In this document: piece by piece, positions 1 to 9,124 of the stretch
Layout of the letters: every line of letters begins with the position of its first letter
Position numbering within the stretch: position 1 is the first letter of the stretch
Origin: Granulicella rosea
GTDB lineage: Bacteria; Acidobacteriota; Terriglobia; Terriglobales; Acidobacteriaceae
Reading direction: 5' to 3'
Length of the DNA: 64,000 nucleotides
NCBI RefSeq assembly: GCF_900188085.1
Contig: NZ_FZOU01000001.1
Coordinates: forward strand, 930,001-994,000
The notes under the pieces: generated by a model
Database searches by the model: none
Told to the model about the DNA's origin: nothing
The model's input: only the letters and a program-made list of their open reading frames with translations
Position numbers and translations under genes: made by a program

Positions 1-3000
1 AAATTGGCCTTTTCGTTCTGAATGTAGGGGTAATACCGGTTTAGCTTTGGCATCAGCAGAAGGTCGTCAAAAAGCCCGAGACGGCGCTCCATGATCGAAG
101 CGCGCGATCCGCTCCAACTCATCGGCCGGAATTGATGGAAATACGCGGCCAGCACCTTTTCCTTACTCCGCGCCTTCGCTAGAATTGCCAGCGCCAGCGG
201 TTGCCATGCGGTATCGCCTTTGTCCCCTTCGCTGATGGCATCGATAACTGAAGCCAACAGAACGTATCGACCGGGTTTGCCTTTCTCGCACCAATCAATG
301 ATAGTTTTCTCTGGCAATGCTGCAAACAGCGAGCCGGATTCATGGTTCCGGCGTCGCGCACTCCCCCGACGCTGGAATTTTGATCCGCTGTCAAGGAGAC
401 CGCTCAAAGTGTCTTCTGGATAAACCTTCATCAGCGCAGTAAACAGCCGTGGATACTGGTCGAGGAAGAAGAGGCTCATGTGTGCCTTCTTTGAACACCG
501 GGCACAGAGTTCATATGCGACCTTTTCGCTTCCGAGGCTTGGCATGCACTTCTCAACCACTTCGGCGAGCCGGTAATCCATCATCGAGCCATGCGGGTCA
601 CAATCCCACTGCAGAAGCAAGTCTCGACCAAGCGTCTTCAAGCCAGTCGTCGGTTTCGACGGCTGGTTTTTCATCCGAGCGAGTCGCAGCCAAATCAAAT
701 GAAGACATGCATCGAATCCCCCTGGGCGCTTTGCCAAAGGGCGAAATAGTTTCCCGAACTCTTTGTCGGTCAGGCAATCACTGATGTTCGCGATGGCCTG
801 ATAACTAGATGAGGCCACCGTGTCGGACTTCATCGATTCAATAAGGCGCGCAACGCCGTTCGGTCCCGGAATGACGGCGCACTGGATACTTGGGAAGTCA
901 GGCGCAAAGTCAGGGTTGTGAGACAGCTTCTCCAAGGCTGTCTCGACAAACGTGGCTCTCTTCTTTTGTAGAGACGACAAGAAGACAGCCAAGAACTCCG
1001 GCTTCCGTTCATCTTCACTAAGCTCGCGATAGGAACGCTGCAACAACGCCCAAACGCTGGCCGGGTTTCGCAGCTTTTCTGCGAGACCGGCTGCTAGCGA
1101 ATGAACCGGGACGAACATTTCCCGATTCAATAAAGCCGGCATCACGGCGCGAAGGGTTTCGAGGTCTGACGCGAGTTCGCCGCCGAGCTTTACCCCCTCG
1201 TCCGAGACGCGCCGTTCAACGGCCGTGTAGTCTTCCTCATAGTCCTGCATCTCGAAATACAGGGTTTGCATCTTCCGCTGCGCGAACGTAAGAGCGCGAT
1301 CTTCCAAAGTGTTAGGTCGCAGTGCGGAGACGAGCTGCGGGAGTGTGGCTTGAGAACTCTTTGCGAGCTCGTCTTCTCTCCATTTTCCGATCGACTTTGC
1401 TGCGATCCAACCTTCCGGCCAGAAACGTCGCTTCGAAAAGCTCTTTGCTAGCGATTGAAGCTCGGGGTATACGGCCTCACAGAGCCAGAGATCCCGTAGT
1501 TCTTCGGCAACGGCCGCACGCACCTGTATGCCGAGCTCGCCGCCGCGTCTGTCAAGGCGTTCGCAAAATGCAAGCGTCATTCGAAACGAATGCCGAAACC
1601 CCTCACCCTGTGGCCATAACCCGTAATCTCGTGACGACGTTCCGAAACGCCAGTCGTTGCCAGTAAAGTCGCGTGACTTCAGTAGAGACTTCAGTCCCGC
1701 AATGCCTATGGCAAATCGCGCCGAGCGAATTGGTTGAAGCAGCAGAGATTCGAGGATCGCAATGCGCTGCTCAACTGTCGCATGCGTTCCTGATAAGTAG
1801 GCCTGGAATAAATGGAAGAACTGATCGTGAACTAATTTCGAACCCGGCTTGCGCTCCGTACCTGCCCGAACTCGGACTAAGAGGTTCACGCAAGGACCAA
1901 AGAGCGTGGCATCGTGAGCGAGCCACTGTAGGAAATCTATGTAGGGTGCGCACAACCTCGCCGTCTGTGCGTCGTCCATATTTATAAAGGCGCGCTCCAA
2001 GCATTCTGAAGCCAAAGCCGGACGCAGGGGGGCGATGTAGAGAAAGATTTGCTGAAGGTCTTCCGTCAGTCGGTCTGGAGATCCGACAAGCCCCCCCGGC
2101 GACAACCACTCGTCGGCAATCTGCTCAGCTTCAGGCATTCCGTCCAAGAAGCTGAGTCTGTGAGCGACGCTCTTCAGCAAACGAAAGGGGATTCTTGCCA
2201 GCCAGTCGCGGGCTCGCTCTGCTGGGATGCGTTCTAGACCTACTTGGGCCAAGCGATTAGAAATTCCCGGAGGGAGTAAAGCCCGAAACATACCGCGCTG
2301 CTGAATCAAGTCTCTGTCTCGCAGAATGCGGGCGTGTTCGTAGAGACGCCAAACGCTCGTTTCGGCAAGCTCGGCGAGAAACGCAAGTTCGCTATTTTCC
2401 AATTCCGGATTCTCGACGCTGAAAGAATAGGGTAGTGAAAGGATGTGACCGGCACGCCGTAAGTCCGGGTCTACCTCATTCTTCTGGTAAAAGAGCCGAT
2501 CCATTAGTTCGTCGCTCTTCAGCGAAGCGAATGATCCCGATCGCCCGCCACTTGAAGCGATGACGATAGCGATACGGAGATTCCCGCCAGCCATCTTCGC
2601 AATCGTATGAATATCCGAATGAGACAGAGCTGGAAAACGCTGCGCAAGCAGCCGTTCAACGAGAGACTCGGACGCAGCGTTCAATTCGAAGACGTCGGTG
2701 TCTTCAAATTCATCGTCACGCACGTCATACTCGATTGTGACCAGGCTGACCTTGCTCGCACGGTCCGCAACAGTGGCCGAGAGTTTCCTGTGAACTGCAG
2801 GCCTACAGTTGTCGACGATAACGATGGCCCGGGTTCCAGCGATGATGAGGTCGGAGATCAACGAGTTGGGTTCTGGATCGGGGTTATGGCCGACATCGGT
2901 ATAGACGGCAAGTGTATGGTCCAGAGAATTGCTGCCGACTCTGGCATCGAACAGTGCCTGCGCGAAGCGGGTCTTGCCTACACCGGAGAGCCCGACGATT

Positions 3001-3710
3001 CGCACAGAGGCCTTATCTTCGGCAAGTCGTGCCCGAATCTTCTCCAGCGCAACGAGGGCGTCGAAGTCAGTTTCCGGATCGGTATCGGGAACGTGGACGC
3101 GAACCTGCTCATCTATAAGGTAAGGAGCCTCGACTCCCTCTTTCGGGTAAGCCCACGCTGCAAACGGTTTCCAATTGCGAAGGCTTCGCCCGACCTTCTC
3201 GAGAACCCACACACTCGGACCTGCGTAACCTCGAATCCATGTAGCAAGAGCTCCGCTATCAAAGAAGTCGAGATGAAGATCCCGATGACCAGGCACATCA
3301 TGCACCGCTGCGCGCATGGCTTTCACGCGCTCCGCCAGAGCTGTTTTGCTTAGGCTCTCCTTGGAGCTGATGATTACGTAGGCCCCGTGCGCATCGGCCA
3401 GCTCTTTGAAAATAGGGCGCACGATTCCTTTGGGTCGAATCTCCTTAGTAATTTTCGAAACGGGCATTTTCTCAGCTTTTGCCTGAAATGCGGTAAAAAT
3501 TTGCGGGATGGTCATGCCTCGAGTGGGGGCAGAGGGTAACTTGGCTTGAACATCAACGCCGCCATCGTTGGCGCGTTGGTCGCCGCTCCATGTAATGGAC
3601 GTGCCCGCAAAGCCATATCGACGTGCTTCAGCTTCGGCAGTCAAAGCGATTGCCGTGCGGAGATCCTGATCGGTCAGAGATAAAACGTCGCGAGCCGTGA
3701 CTTGGAACAT
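1..3710 (-). CDS. STAND NTPase with N-terminal Mrr-like nuclease domain (partial, runs off left edge)
   Basis: Reading the minus strand from the ATG at 3710, the frame stays open through position 1, giving at least 1236 residues with the C-terminus outside the window. The N-terminus has a PD-(D/E)XK pattern: DGGVD at residues 49-53 and FQAK at 75-78, as in Mrr-type nucleases. A P-loop NTPase follows, with Walker A GLSGVGKT at 240-247, a Walker B-like IVIVDN near 296-301 and a GGN-containing segment near 375. The remaining 850 residues are helix-rich and probably form the sensor arm. Known family logic (Avs and other STAND defence proteins): a C-terminal sensor triggers oligomerisation and activates the N-terminal nuclease. 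That this protein is antiviral is inference. It lies alone, at the edge of a defence-rich region. The exact STAND clade cannot be named from sequence reading alone. Confidence 0.85.
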   Translation of the reverse strand, partial: MFQVTARDVLSLTDQDLRTAIALTAEAEARRYGFAGTSITWSGDQRANDGGVDVQAKLPSAPTRGMTIPQIFTAFQAKAEKMPVSKITKEIRPKGIVRPIFKELADAHGAYVIISSKESLSKTALAERVKAMRAAVHDVPGHRDLHLDFFDSGALATWIRGYAGPSVWVLEKVGRSLRNWKPFAAWAYPKEGVEAPYLIDEQVRVHVPDTDPETDFDALVALEKIRARLAEDKASVRIVGLSGVGKTRFAQALFDARVGSNSLDHTLAVYTDVGHNPDPEPNSLISDLIIAGTRAIVIVDNCRPAVHRKLSATVADRASKVSLVTIEYDVRDDEFEDTDVFELNAASESLVERLLAQRFPALSHSDIHTIAKMAGGNLRIAIVIASSGGRSGSFASLKSDELMDRLFYQKNEVDPDLRRAGHILSLPYSFSVENPELENSELAFLAELAETSVWRLYEHARILRDRDLIQQRGMFRALLPPGISNRLAQVGLERIPAERARDWLARIPFRLLKSVAHRLSFLDGMPEAEQIADEWLSPGGLVGSPDRLTEDLQQIFLYIAPLRPALASECLERAFINMDDAQTARLCAPYIDFLQWLAHDATLFGPCVNLLVRVRAGTERKPGSKLVHDQFFHLFQAYLSGTHATVEQRIAILESLLLQPIRSARFAIGIAGLKSLLKSRDFTGNDWRFGTSSRDYGLWPQGEGFRHSFRMTLAFCERLDRRGGELGIQVRAAVAEELRDLWLCEAVYPELQSLAKSFSKRRFWPEGWIAAKSIGKWREDELAKSSQATLPQLVSALRPNTLEDRALTFAQRKMQTLYFEMQDYEEDYTAVERRVSDEGVKLGGELASDLETLRAVMPALLNREMFVPVHSLAAGLAEKLRNPASVWALLQRSYRELSEDERKPEFLAVFLSSLQKKRATFVETALEKLSHNPDFAPDFPSIQCAVIPGPNGVARLIESMKSDTVASSSYQAIANISDCLTDKEFGKLFRPLAKRPGGFDACLHLIWLRLARMKNQPSKPTTGLKTLGRDLLLQWDCDPHGSMMDYRLAEVVEKCMPSLGSEKVAYELCARCSKKAHMSLFFLDQYPRLFTALMKVYPEDTLSGLLDSGSKFQRRGSARRRNHESGSLFAALPEKTIIDWCEKGKPGRYVLLASVIDAISEGDKGDTAWQPLALAILAKARSKEKVLAAYFHQFRPMSWSGSRASIMERRLGLFDDLLLMPKLNRYYPYIQNEKAN

Positions 3711-3838
3711 AGGGAGGTGACCATCTGGAAGTAGCCATTCTACTTCGGTTTGCCGAGATGGCACTATACAAAGTGGAAAGTGGGGGAGCGAGGCTGCTAC
3801 GAACTCGATCTCGAAGAGTCCGACTACGATAAGCCGAC

Positions 3839-4132
3839 TCATGAAGACGGTTCTATGCGGCGATACACTCCTGGACTCAACTGTGCGAAAGTTCCCCTTA
3901 TGTACCGCTCCTGAGAGAGGGCTTCGAGCCAGTCTATCCCTTGGCCGTCCACGATTTCGGTGATCGCGATGTGCGTCATGTCAACCTGCGCGGGCGCTCC
4001 GTTTCAATGCTCTCCTGGTTTAAAGAAGACAACGCCTCCTAGCCGTACTTCCTGGATCGCGTCTTCATCCTTCTGCGCCATCCCAGCCGCTGTGGCCTCG
4101 AAACGCTTACGCGGCTCAATATGAGCCAACAC
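3839..4132 (-). pseudogene. decayed cupin-domain protein (mandelonitrile-lyase-like cupin family)
   Basis: The minus frame from 4132 to the stop at 3839 spells a cupin of the small carboxymuconolactone/mandelonitrile-lyase-associated type. It has a GxVVFFKPGEH strand, then NGAPA, then VDMTHIAITE and GIDWLEALSQERY. In this family PGE(K)HWHGA is expected; here the codon after PGEH is TGA, so a tryptophan has probably become a stop and the following His reads Asn. The N-terminal metal-binding part is missing. It is a remnant, not an expressed enzyme. The family assignment is from remembered motifs. Confidence 0.6.
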
Positions 4133-4322
4133 TTATCCACCGAATTCGCGAACCTGAGCGGTTGTGAGCATGCTGGGGGTGAGCATGTGCTTGACCTTGG
4201 GGGGTGAGTGCGCGGAGCGCGGGGAGCAGCTTTCTATCGTTTCCTGTTCCTCCGTCTGAATCATACAAATCAGTTCTGTGCCTTGCTTTCCGAAAGCCAA
4301 GCTCAATAGTTGAGCGGCTCTA

Positions 4323-4700
4323 CTAATGATAGGTCAATAGGCCCGTCGCGATGGAGCACAGCAGACTGGCAATGGCTACGATTAACGCCACATTGGAGAT
4401 CGTTTGAGTGCGATCGAGCACTGCACGCCCTGCTTGAGTAATTCGCCAGCTTTCACCCCATGTCACTTCGCCATTCGACATAGCCTGCCTCGGAACCTCC
4501 TCCCCAAATCTTTCCACCCAACCCCTAAACTCGCAGGTCAGCAGCCCACACACGAACTCTTCGTCATCCGGAAGCGCGTATTCGATGATGTGGACCGGTC
4601 GAACATTCGCTGCCCTAACGCTGAGGATCCCTCCGACGCGCTGTCTATCCACCCTCTTGAGAATCTTGCGAAGTTTCCGGTTACTCAATTGAAATGTCAC
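4323..4700 (-). CDS. small protein with C-terminal membrane anchor, function unknown
   Basis: About 125 residues from a GTG at 4700, preceded by an AGGGGGA ribosome site; an upstream GTG at 4742 is possible but has a worse context. The body is mixed alpha/beta and the last 20 residues (NVALIVAIASLLCSI...) form one transmembrane helix, so it is probably a tail-anchored cytoplasmic protein. I do not recognise the family. It stands between the decayed cupin and the GH27-like gene and is not clearly coupled to either. Confidence 0.55.
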   Translation of the reverse strand: MTFQLSNRKLRKILKRVDRQRVGGILSVRAANVRPVHIIEYALPDDEEFVCGLLTCEFRGWVERFGEEVPRQAMSNGEVTWGESWRITQAGRAVLDRTQTISNVALIVAIASLLCSIATGLLTYH

Positions 4701-4826
4701 GTATCCCCCTGCTGCTCGTCTACGAGCGGTGGTCCCGCCCACATCACAAACTAAATGATCATCACCATCGGCAACAATCTGCAGTCAGGCCGAACTGCAC
4801 TCCGTCACATACCCTCCGGCTCTGCA

Positions 4827-7337
4827 TCATTGCTCAAGCGCAACGTCGATGACGCCGGCTGCGATCGTCCCCAAGTCGGAGGAGTACGAGGCGCTCGTGT
4901 TGAAACGCGCATCACCGGCGCATTCGGAGAAGTCTAACGCTAAGTCGAAGGTCTTGAAGGAGTGCGCTGGGATGTCACCAACCACGATGGGAAGAGCCGT
5001 CGAGAGCGTGGGCTGGCAGGCGCCTGGGCCGTCGGCCTGGACGAGCGTCATGGCGTTGAGCTGGGCTGCCTTCAGGTCGTCTTTGCCGAAGTTGGCGAGC
5101 TCCAGCGTCCAGATGCGTGCGTCCGACGAGCCCTTGCGCGAGACGAGGCCCATGGCGAGGTTGTTGGCTTGCGTGGTGGGGCCGATGACGATCTTGTCGA
5201 CTGCGGGAGCGTCTTCTTCGCCGCCGCCGATGGTGATGGTATTTTTGCCGGCCTGGAGCGGGATGGGGACGACGATGCTGGTCGGGAGCGACGCGCTGTC
5301 GCCCGAGAGGTTGAGCAGGAACGGCTTCTCGCGGTTGACCTTGACCCAAAGCGCGCGCATCCCTTTGGTCACATAGTCGATCTCCAGTGCGTACATGCCC
5401 GCGCCTGAGACGACGATGTTGTCGAAGCGAACGTTGTTCTTCAACTCACCGCCGAGCGGCGCGACCTGCGTGTTGCCCGAGCAGTATAGGCACGGCGCGT
5501 GCGTCGCGTTGCCTGCGAGCGTGGCGACCTCGGCGTCGTAGACCGAGATCGGCGAGGCGGGAAGGTCGCCTTCGCCGATGATGGTGACGCGGTCGAGATA
5601 AGGGGCGATGCCGGTGGGGTTCGTAAAGCGTAGGGTGTTGTCGCCTGCCTTCAGCGGTACGGGAACGATGGTGTATGCGGGGACGCCGAAGCTGCCGCCG
5701 CCGAGCTTCACCGCGACCTGCGCGCCGCCGTTGGCCTGATAGAAGAGGTCGCTCGGCCCGATCGTGGCGGCGTCGATCTTCATGCGGTAGATGCCGGTGT
5801 GCGGCGCGTTCACGCCTTCGATGTCGACGTAGTTCTGCTCCTCCATGCCGAGCTTGATGACCTCGTGCCCGGAGGCGCAGTAGGTCGGGCAACGGATGAA
5901 GGCGGTCTTGCCGTGGGTTCTGCCCAGGAAGGCCACATAGCTTTGCGATTTCTGCAGGTCCACGGCGCCGTGTTTCGTGACACGGAGCAGACGCGCGCCG
6001 TGCCCGAGGATGACGCTTGAGAACTTCTGCTTGACCTCACCGAGATCCTTGCGGGTCCATACGTCGCGGACACTGGTTGCGTCCGGGAAGCCGATGTCCT
6101 TCCAACGCACGGTCACCTCCGCGGGGAAGGCGTTGAGGTTGAAGAGCGCGACGTAGTAGGCTCCGTTGCCCATGTCGCTGACCCAGACGGGCGTGAGGCC
6201 GCCGGCGATCTGCGTGGCGGGCGCGTTGGCCTGGTCGACGCCGAGGACTTCATCGTTGGTCAGGAGGTTGATTCCATTGGCGTCGATGGCGCTCATGTCT
6301 CCGCCGAGATAGAGCGGCGCATTGGCCATGGCCCAGAGGGTGATGGCCGATTGCTGCTCCACGCTGGTAAGGCCGGTGGTGGCGGGTGCGCCGATCTCGA
6401 GCGGGCCGAGATCGTTCCAGCCTGTCTGAAGGCTGGTGAAGGTCTGCCAGCCGATGAGATCGAACCAACGCTGCGAGGTCAGGGCCCAGTCGGTGAGCGT
6501 GCCGCATGCGCCGTTGCACTCGATGGCTGCGCCGATGCGACGGGCGTTGGTGTAGGCGCCCCAGGTGCTGAAGTCGCTGAGCTCGACATCGGTCGAGACG
6601 GTGAGCCACATGGGGCGTCCTGCCTTGGCGATGGCCTGCGACCATGCCTGGACCTCCAACTGGTTGTCCACGGTGGAGACGCCCGCGCCCGGCGCGACGC
6701 CGCCGAGCCGGATGTAGTCCACGCCCCAGGAGGCGAACTGGTTGACGATCGACTCGACGTACTGCTCGGCACCCGCATGGGTAAAGTCGATCTTGTAGTT
6801 GGAGAGAGAGGATGTTTCGTCGGATGCCGCGAAGGCGTTGCCCGCGGCTTTGGGTGAGGCGAGTATGTCGTTGATATGGTGGGTGCTCCCCGCGATGAGC
6901 GGGTTCGACTGCACGACCTCGCTGGCGACGCCGGGCCGCCAGTAGATGCCGGCCTTCTGGCCGTTCTGGTGGATGTGCGTGATGAGTCCCGCGATGTCGG
7001 TGAAGAGTGCGGCGTTCGGCGTGGGGCGTCCGTTCGAGTCGTAGCCGCTTTGCCAGCCGTCGTCGATGTTGATGTAGGTGAAGCCGTGGTCCTCGAGTGC
7101 CGAGGTATTCAACGCGTCGGACTGTGCCTGGAGATTGGCCTGGGTCAGAAAACCGCTGGACTGGCTCTGCGAACTGGAGCTGCTCCAGCCGAGATAGGGA
7201 TGCGCCGCGACGCTGCTCGATTGTCCCCATGCGAGAGGGAATGGGATGGCGGCGATGATGGCCAACCAACCGAACAGCCTCGCTGGACGGCTCACAAGGC
7301 GCACGAATTCCGTTGACTGAAACCTGACTTTTGACAT
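4827..7337 (-). CDS. secreted GH27 alpha-galactosidase-like protein, catalytic acids apparently lost
   Basis: 836 residues with an N-terminal signal segment (hydrophobic run about residues 21-38). Residues about 45-440 match the GH27 clan-D barrel: the INIDDGW motif, GIYW, WGVDY and GWNDL are all recognisable. Two carbohydrate-binding-like beta domains follow (about 460-600 and 600-720; CBM35-type by pattern), then a C-terminal Ig-like domain. GH27 enzymes hydrolyse terminal alpha-galactosides using two aspartates. Where the family usually has a (K/R)LDG nucleophile segment this protein reads IRLGGV. Where an acid/base (S/G)DD(V/I)EC is usual it reads GAAIEC, and NDLD is NDLG. It may therefore be a non-catalytic binding protein or use altered residues. 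It is not in an obvious operon. Confidence 0.85.
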   Translation of the reverse strand: MSKVRFQSTEFVRLVSRPARLFGWLAIIAAIPFPLAWGQSSSVAAHPYLGWSSSSSQSQSSGFLTQANLQAQSDALNTSALEDHGFTYINIDDGWQSGYDSNGRPTPNAALFTDIAGLITHIHQNGQKAGIYWRPGVASEVVQSNPLIAGSTHHINDILASPKAAGNAFAASDETSSLSNYKIDFTHAGAEQYVESIVNQFASWGVDYIRLGGVAPGAGVSTVDNQLEVQAWSQAIAKAGRPMWLTVSTDVELSDFSTWGAYTNARRIGAAIECNGACGTLTDWALTSQRWFDLIGWQTFTSLQTGWNDLGPLEIGAPATTGLTSVEQQSAITLWAMANAPLYLGGDMSAIDANGINLLTNDEVLGVDQANAPATQIAGGLTPVWVSDMGNGAYYVALFNLNAFPAEVTVRWKDIGFPDATSVRDVWTRKDLGEVKQKFSSVILGHGARLLRVTKHGAVDLQKSQSYVAFLGRTHGKTAFIRCPTYCASGHEVIKLGMEEQNYVDIEGVNAPHTGIYRMKIDAATIGPSDLFYQANGGAQVAVKLGGGSFGVPAYTIVPVPLKAGDNTLRFTNPTGIAPYLDRVTIIGEGDLPASPISVYDAEVATLAGNATHAPCLYCSGNTQVAPLGGELKNNVRFDNIVVSGAGMYALEIDYVTKGMRALWVKVNREKPFLLNLSGDSASLPTSIVVPIPLQAGKNTITIGGGEEDAPAVDKIVIGPTTQANNLAMGLVSRKGSSDARIWTLELANFGKDDLKAAQLNAMTLVQADGPGACQPTLSTALPIVVGDIPAHSFKTFDLALDFSECAGDARFNTSASYSSDLGTIAAGVIDVALEQ

Positions 7338-7663
7338 CCTGACGCTCCAGATAGCTTCAGTCGTGCAAGTGTGTTGCCATGTGTTTTATTTACGGTGATG
7401 GGACGAGAGGCTCCTCAAAACGTCATCACGCTACTCGAAAATTGGCTTGCAGATCATCGAAGATGGGAGAGATGCATCCACGGTCTGGTGCGAGGAAGGC
7501 GGTTCCCGCGCCAAGTCGGCGGATCCCTTTTGGACTGCCGTCGCAGAGTTGAAGCTAGCAGTTCAACGCCACGGGCGACCTGAACGGCGCGATTCACTGG
7601 TCGACAGCCGATCCAGTAAGCGCGATGCATCGGTGCTTTCCCATGGCGATACAGAGACGGAGT
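7338..7663. other. intergenic region, no gene recognised
   Basis: About 330 bases between the GH27-like start and the SRAP stop. Short overlapping plus-strand frames are open, but none has a convincing ribosome site or recognisable motif. It probably holds the promoter of the GH27-like gene on the minus strand. Confidence 0.4.
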
Positions 7664-8362
7664 TTACTCCCACTGCTGGCACAATTCGGCGCCATTGACA
7701 CGAGAGTTTCCAACGGCCTTTCCGACCTTCCAGGCTGTCATCTCCGCGGCATCGTAGGGCCGCAGCATGTCCACCGGCGGCCTGTCCGGGGAGGACGCCA
7801 ACCATCGGTCAAACGCCGAGGGCGGTACGATGACCGGCATCCGATCATGCAGCGGCTCCATGAGGGCATTGGGGTCGGTCGTAATGATGGTGAAGCTCTC
7901 GAGGGGCAACCCGTTCGTCTTATCCGTCCAAGTCTCCCACAGGCCCGCGAATGCCATCGGCGAGCCGTTCTTCAGACCGATGGCGTAGGGCTGCGTGTTC
8001 TTCCGTTTGGGGTCGGAGGGATCGAGATTCCGCCACTCGTAAAAGAGGTCCGCCGGTACGAGACAATGCCGGGATTTGAACGCACCTCTGAAAGCGGGTT
8101 TCGTCGCCACGGTCTCCGCTCGGGCGTTGGTGGTGGTCTTACCGATAGCGGCGTCTTTCGCCCACGAAGGAATCAGCCCCCAACGCATGAGCCTCATCTC
8201 CCGCTGGCCCGAATCGGGGTTGACGCGGACGACCGGTTGCGTACTCTGTGGCGCGATGTTGTAGTTCTCAGGTGGAAGAACGAAATCAACCGGAAGTTCT
8301 CCCAGGTGGAAGGCTTCGGCCAGCCGTTGTTTGTCGGAACGCCGGACATATCTCCCGCACAT
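7664..8362 (-). CDS. yedK: SRAP family abasic-site processing protein (YedK/HMCES type)
   Basis: 232 residues beginning MCGRY, the SRAP signature in which Cys2 becomes the N-terminal residue after Met removal. That Cys forms a thiazolidine crosslink with abasic sites in single-stranded DNA. Other family marks are visible: NIAPQ, MRWGLIPSWAKD, NARAET, a YEW segment with the conserved Glu, and LHDRMPVI with the active His. Family members protect abasic sites in ssDNA and often sit in mobile or SOS-linked clusters. It starts 2 bases after the stop of the 102-residue gene upstream, so the two are probably co-transcribed. Confidence 0.93.
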   Translation of the reverse strand: MCGRYVRRSDKQRLAEAFHLGELPVDFVLPPENYNIAPQSTQPVVRVNPDSGQREMRLMRWGLIPSWAKDAAIGKTTTNARAETVATKPAFRGAFKSRHCLVPADLFYEWRNLDPSDPKRKNTQPYAIGLKNGSPMAFAGLWETWTDKTNGLPLESFTIITTDPNALMEPLHDRMPVIVPPSAFDRWLASSPDRPPVDMLRPYDAAEMTAWKVGKAVGNSRVNGAELCQQWE

Positions 8363-8364
8363 AT

Positions 8365-8673
8365 CTAACCCTCGTTACAGTCCGCGCAGCACTTGCGATG
8401 TTGGACGAATGCCTGCCACCGGGGCAGCTTCGCGAAGACCGGCGGGGTGAGGTCGTAGAGACCTTTCTGGAGCGCCAGTTCGTATGGGCCGGGATGGGCC
8501 TCGGCAAAGATCCGCAGCAGTCGAATCCCCACCGGACAGGCAGGCAAGTCCTCGACGGAAAGAATGCTCACGGGCGAGGTATCGGCGGGGGCATCCCTCA
8601 AACGTTCCCACTGCCGCGTGAACTCCTGATCCTTCCGTTTCTCGATGTCGTGCTCGTCGATCGCCTCCACCAT
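8365..8673 (-). CDS. hypothetical protein, co-transcribed with SRAP gene
   Basis: 102 residues, charged and mostly helical, with a Cys-rich tail (HRKCCADC) that could bind a metal. The stop lies 2 bases before the SRAP start, and codon use favours G/C at third positions, unlike the competing frames here. I do not recognise a family. The tight spacing suggests a role in the same DNA-maintenance or mobile-element module. Confidence 0.6.
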   Translation of the reverse strand: MVEAIDEHDIEKRKDQEFTRQWERLRDAPADTSPVSILSVEDLPACPVGIRLLRIFAEAHPGPYELALQKGLYDLTPPVFAKLPRWQAFVQHRKCCADCNEG

Positions 8674-8699
8674 CGTCTGCCTCCGGATTGGCTACCACT

Positions 8700-8963
8700 C
8701 TAGCCCAGACGCCTGGGTTTATCCATCGCCTCGGGCACCCTGCGAAACACCCGGTGGAAGATTTCGTGCGCGAGTTCGACCGATTCGTCCACGGCGTTGC
8801 TGGTTGGGACGACGCGAGTGTTCACCTGCTTCTCCCGCGCCAGGCGGATACCGGCGATGAGACAGGCGCCGAGATAGACCAGCCCCCGGTTTATCCGCGG
8901 CGTGTTGGCGAAGGGGTCGAACACGTCCTGAGTGTAGGCGAATATGAGGCGAAAGTCATCCAC
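8700..8963 (-). CDS. hypothetical protein, 87 residues
   Basis: The open frame extends back to 9110, but the likely start is the GTG at 8963 (VDDFRLIF...), which has an AGGA about 11 bases upstream. The N-terminal extension is low quality and overlaps the promoter region of the divergent Gp157-like gene. The protein is mixed alpha/beta with a small hydrophobic patch (GLVYLGACLIAG) and no known motif. It lies 26 bases upstream of the 102-residue gene on the same strand, so a three-gene unit ending in SRAP is likely. Confidence 0.5.
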   Translation of the reverse strand: MDDFRLIFAYTQDVFDPFANTPRINRGLVYLGACLIAGIRLAREKQVNTRVVPTSNAVDESVELAHEIFHRVFRRVPEAMDKPRRLG

Positions 8964-9124
8964 AGGTCTATGTCCTAGACACGTTGGTTGAAATCGAATT
9001 CGAATTTCCCAAGACCACGCGTGATCGGGAATTCCGAAGGCGAGGTCCCTCCAACGCGGGTCGCCTATCCAGTCCACCCACAAACAACGAAACAAGCAGG
9101 AGAAATCCAAAGGAGACTACTTCT

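Noticed and set aside
2607..3353. Plus-strand frame of 248 codons
   Set aside because: It is antisense to the nuclease-STAND gene, whose Walker A and nuclease motifs are on the minus strand.
6250..7269. Long minus-strand frame (339 codons) inside the GH27-like gene
   Set aside because: It is the shifted-frame shadow of a high-GC gene; its product is Arg/His-rich with no motif, while the GH27 frame is clearly coding.
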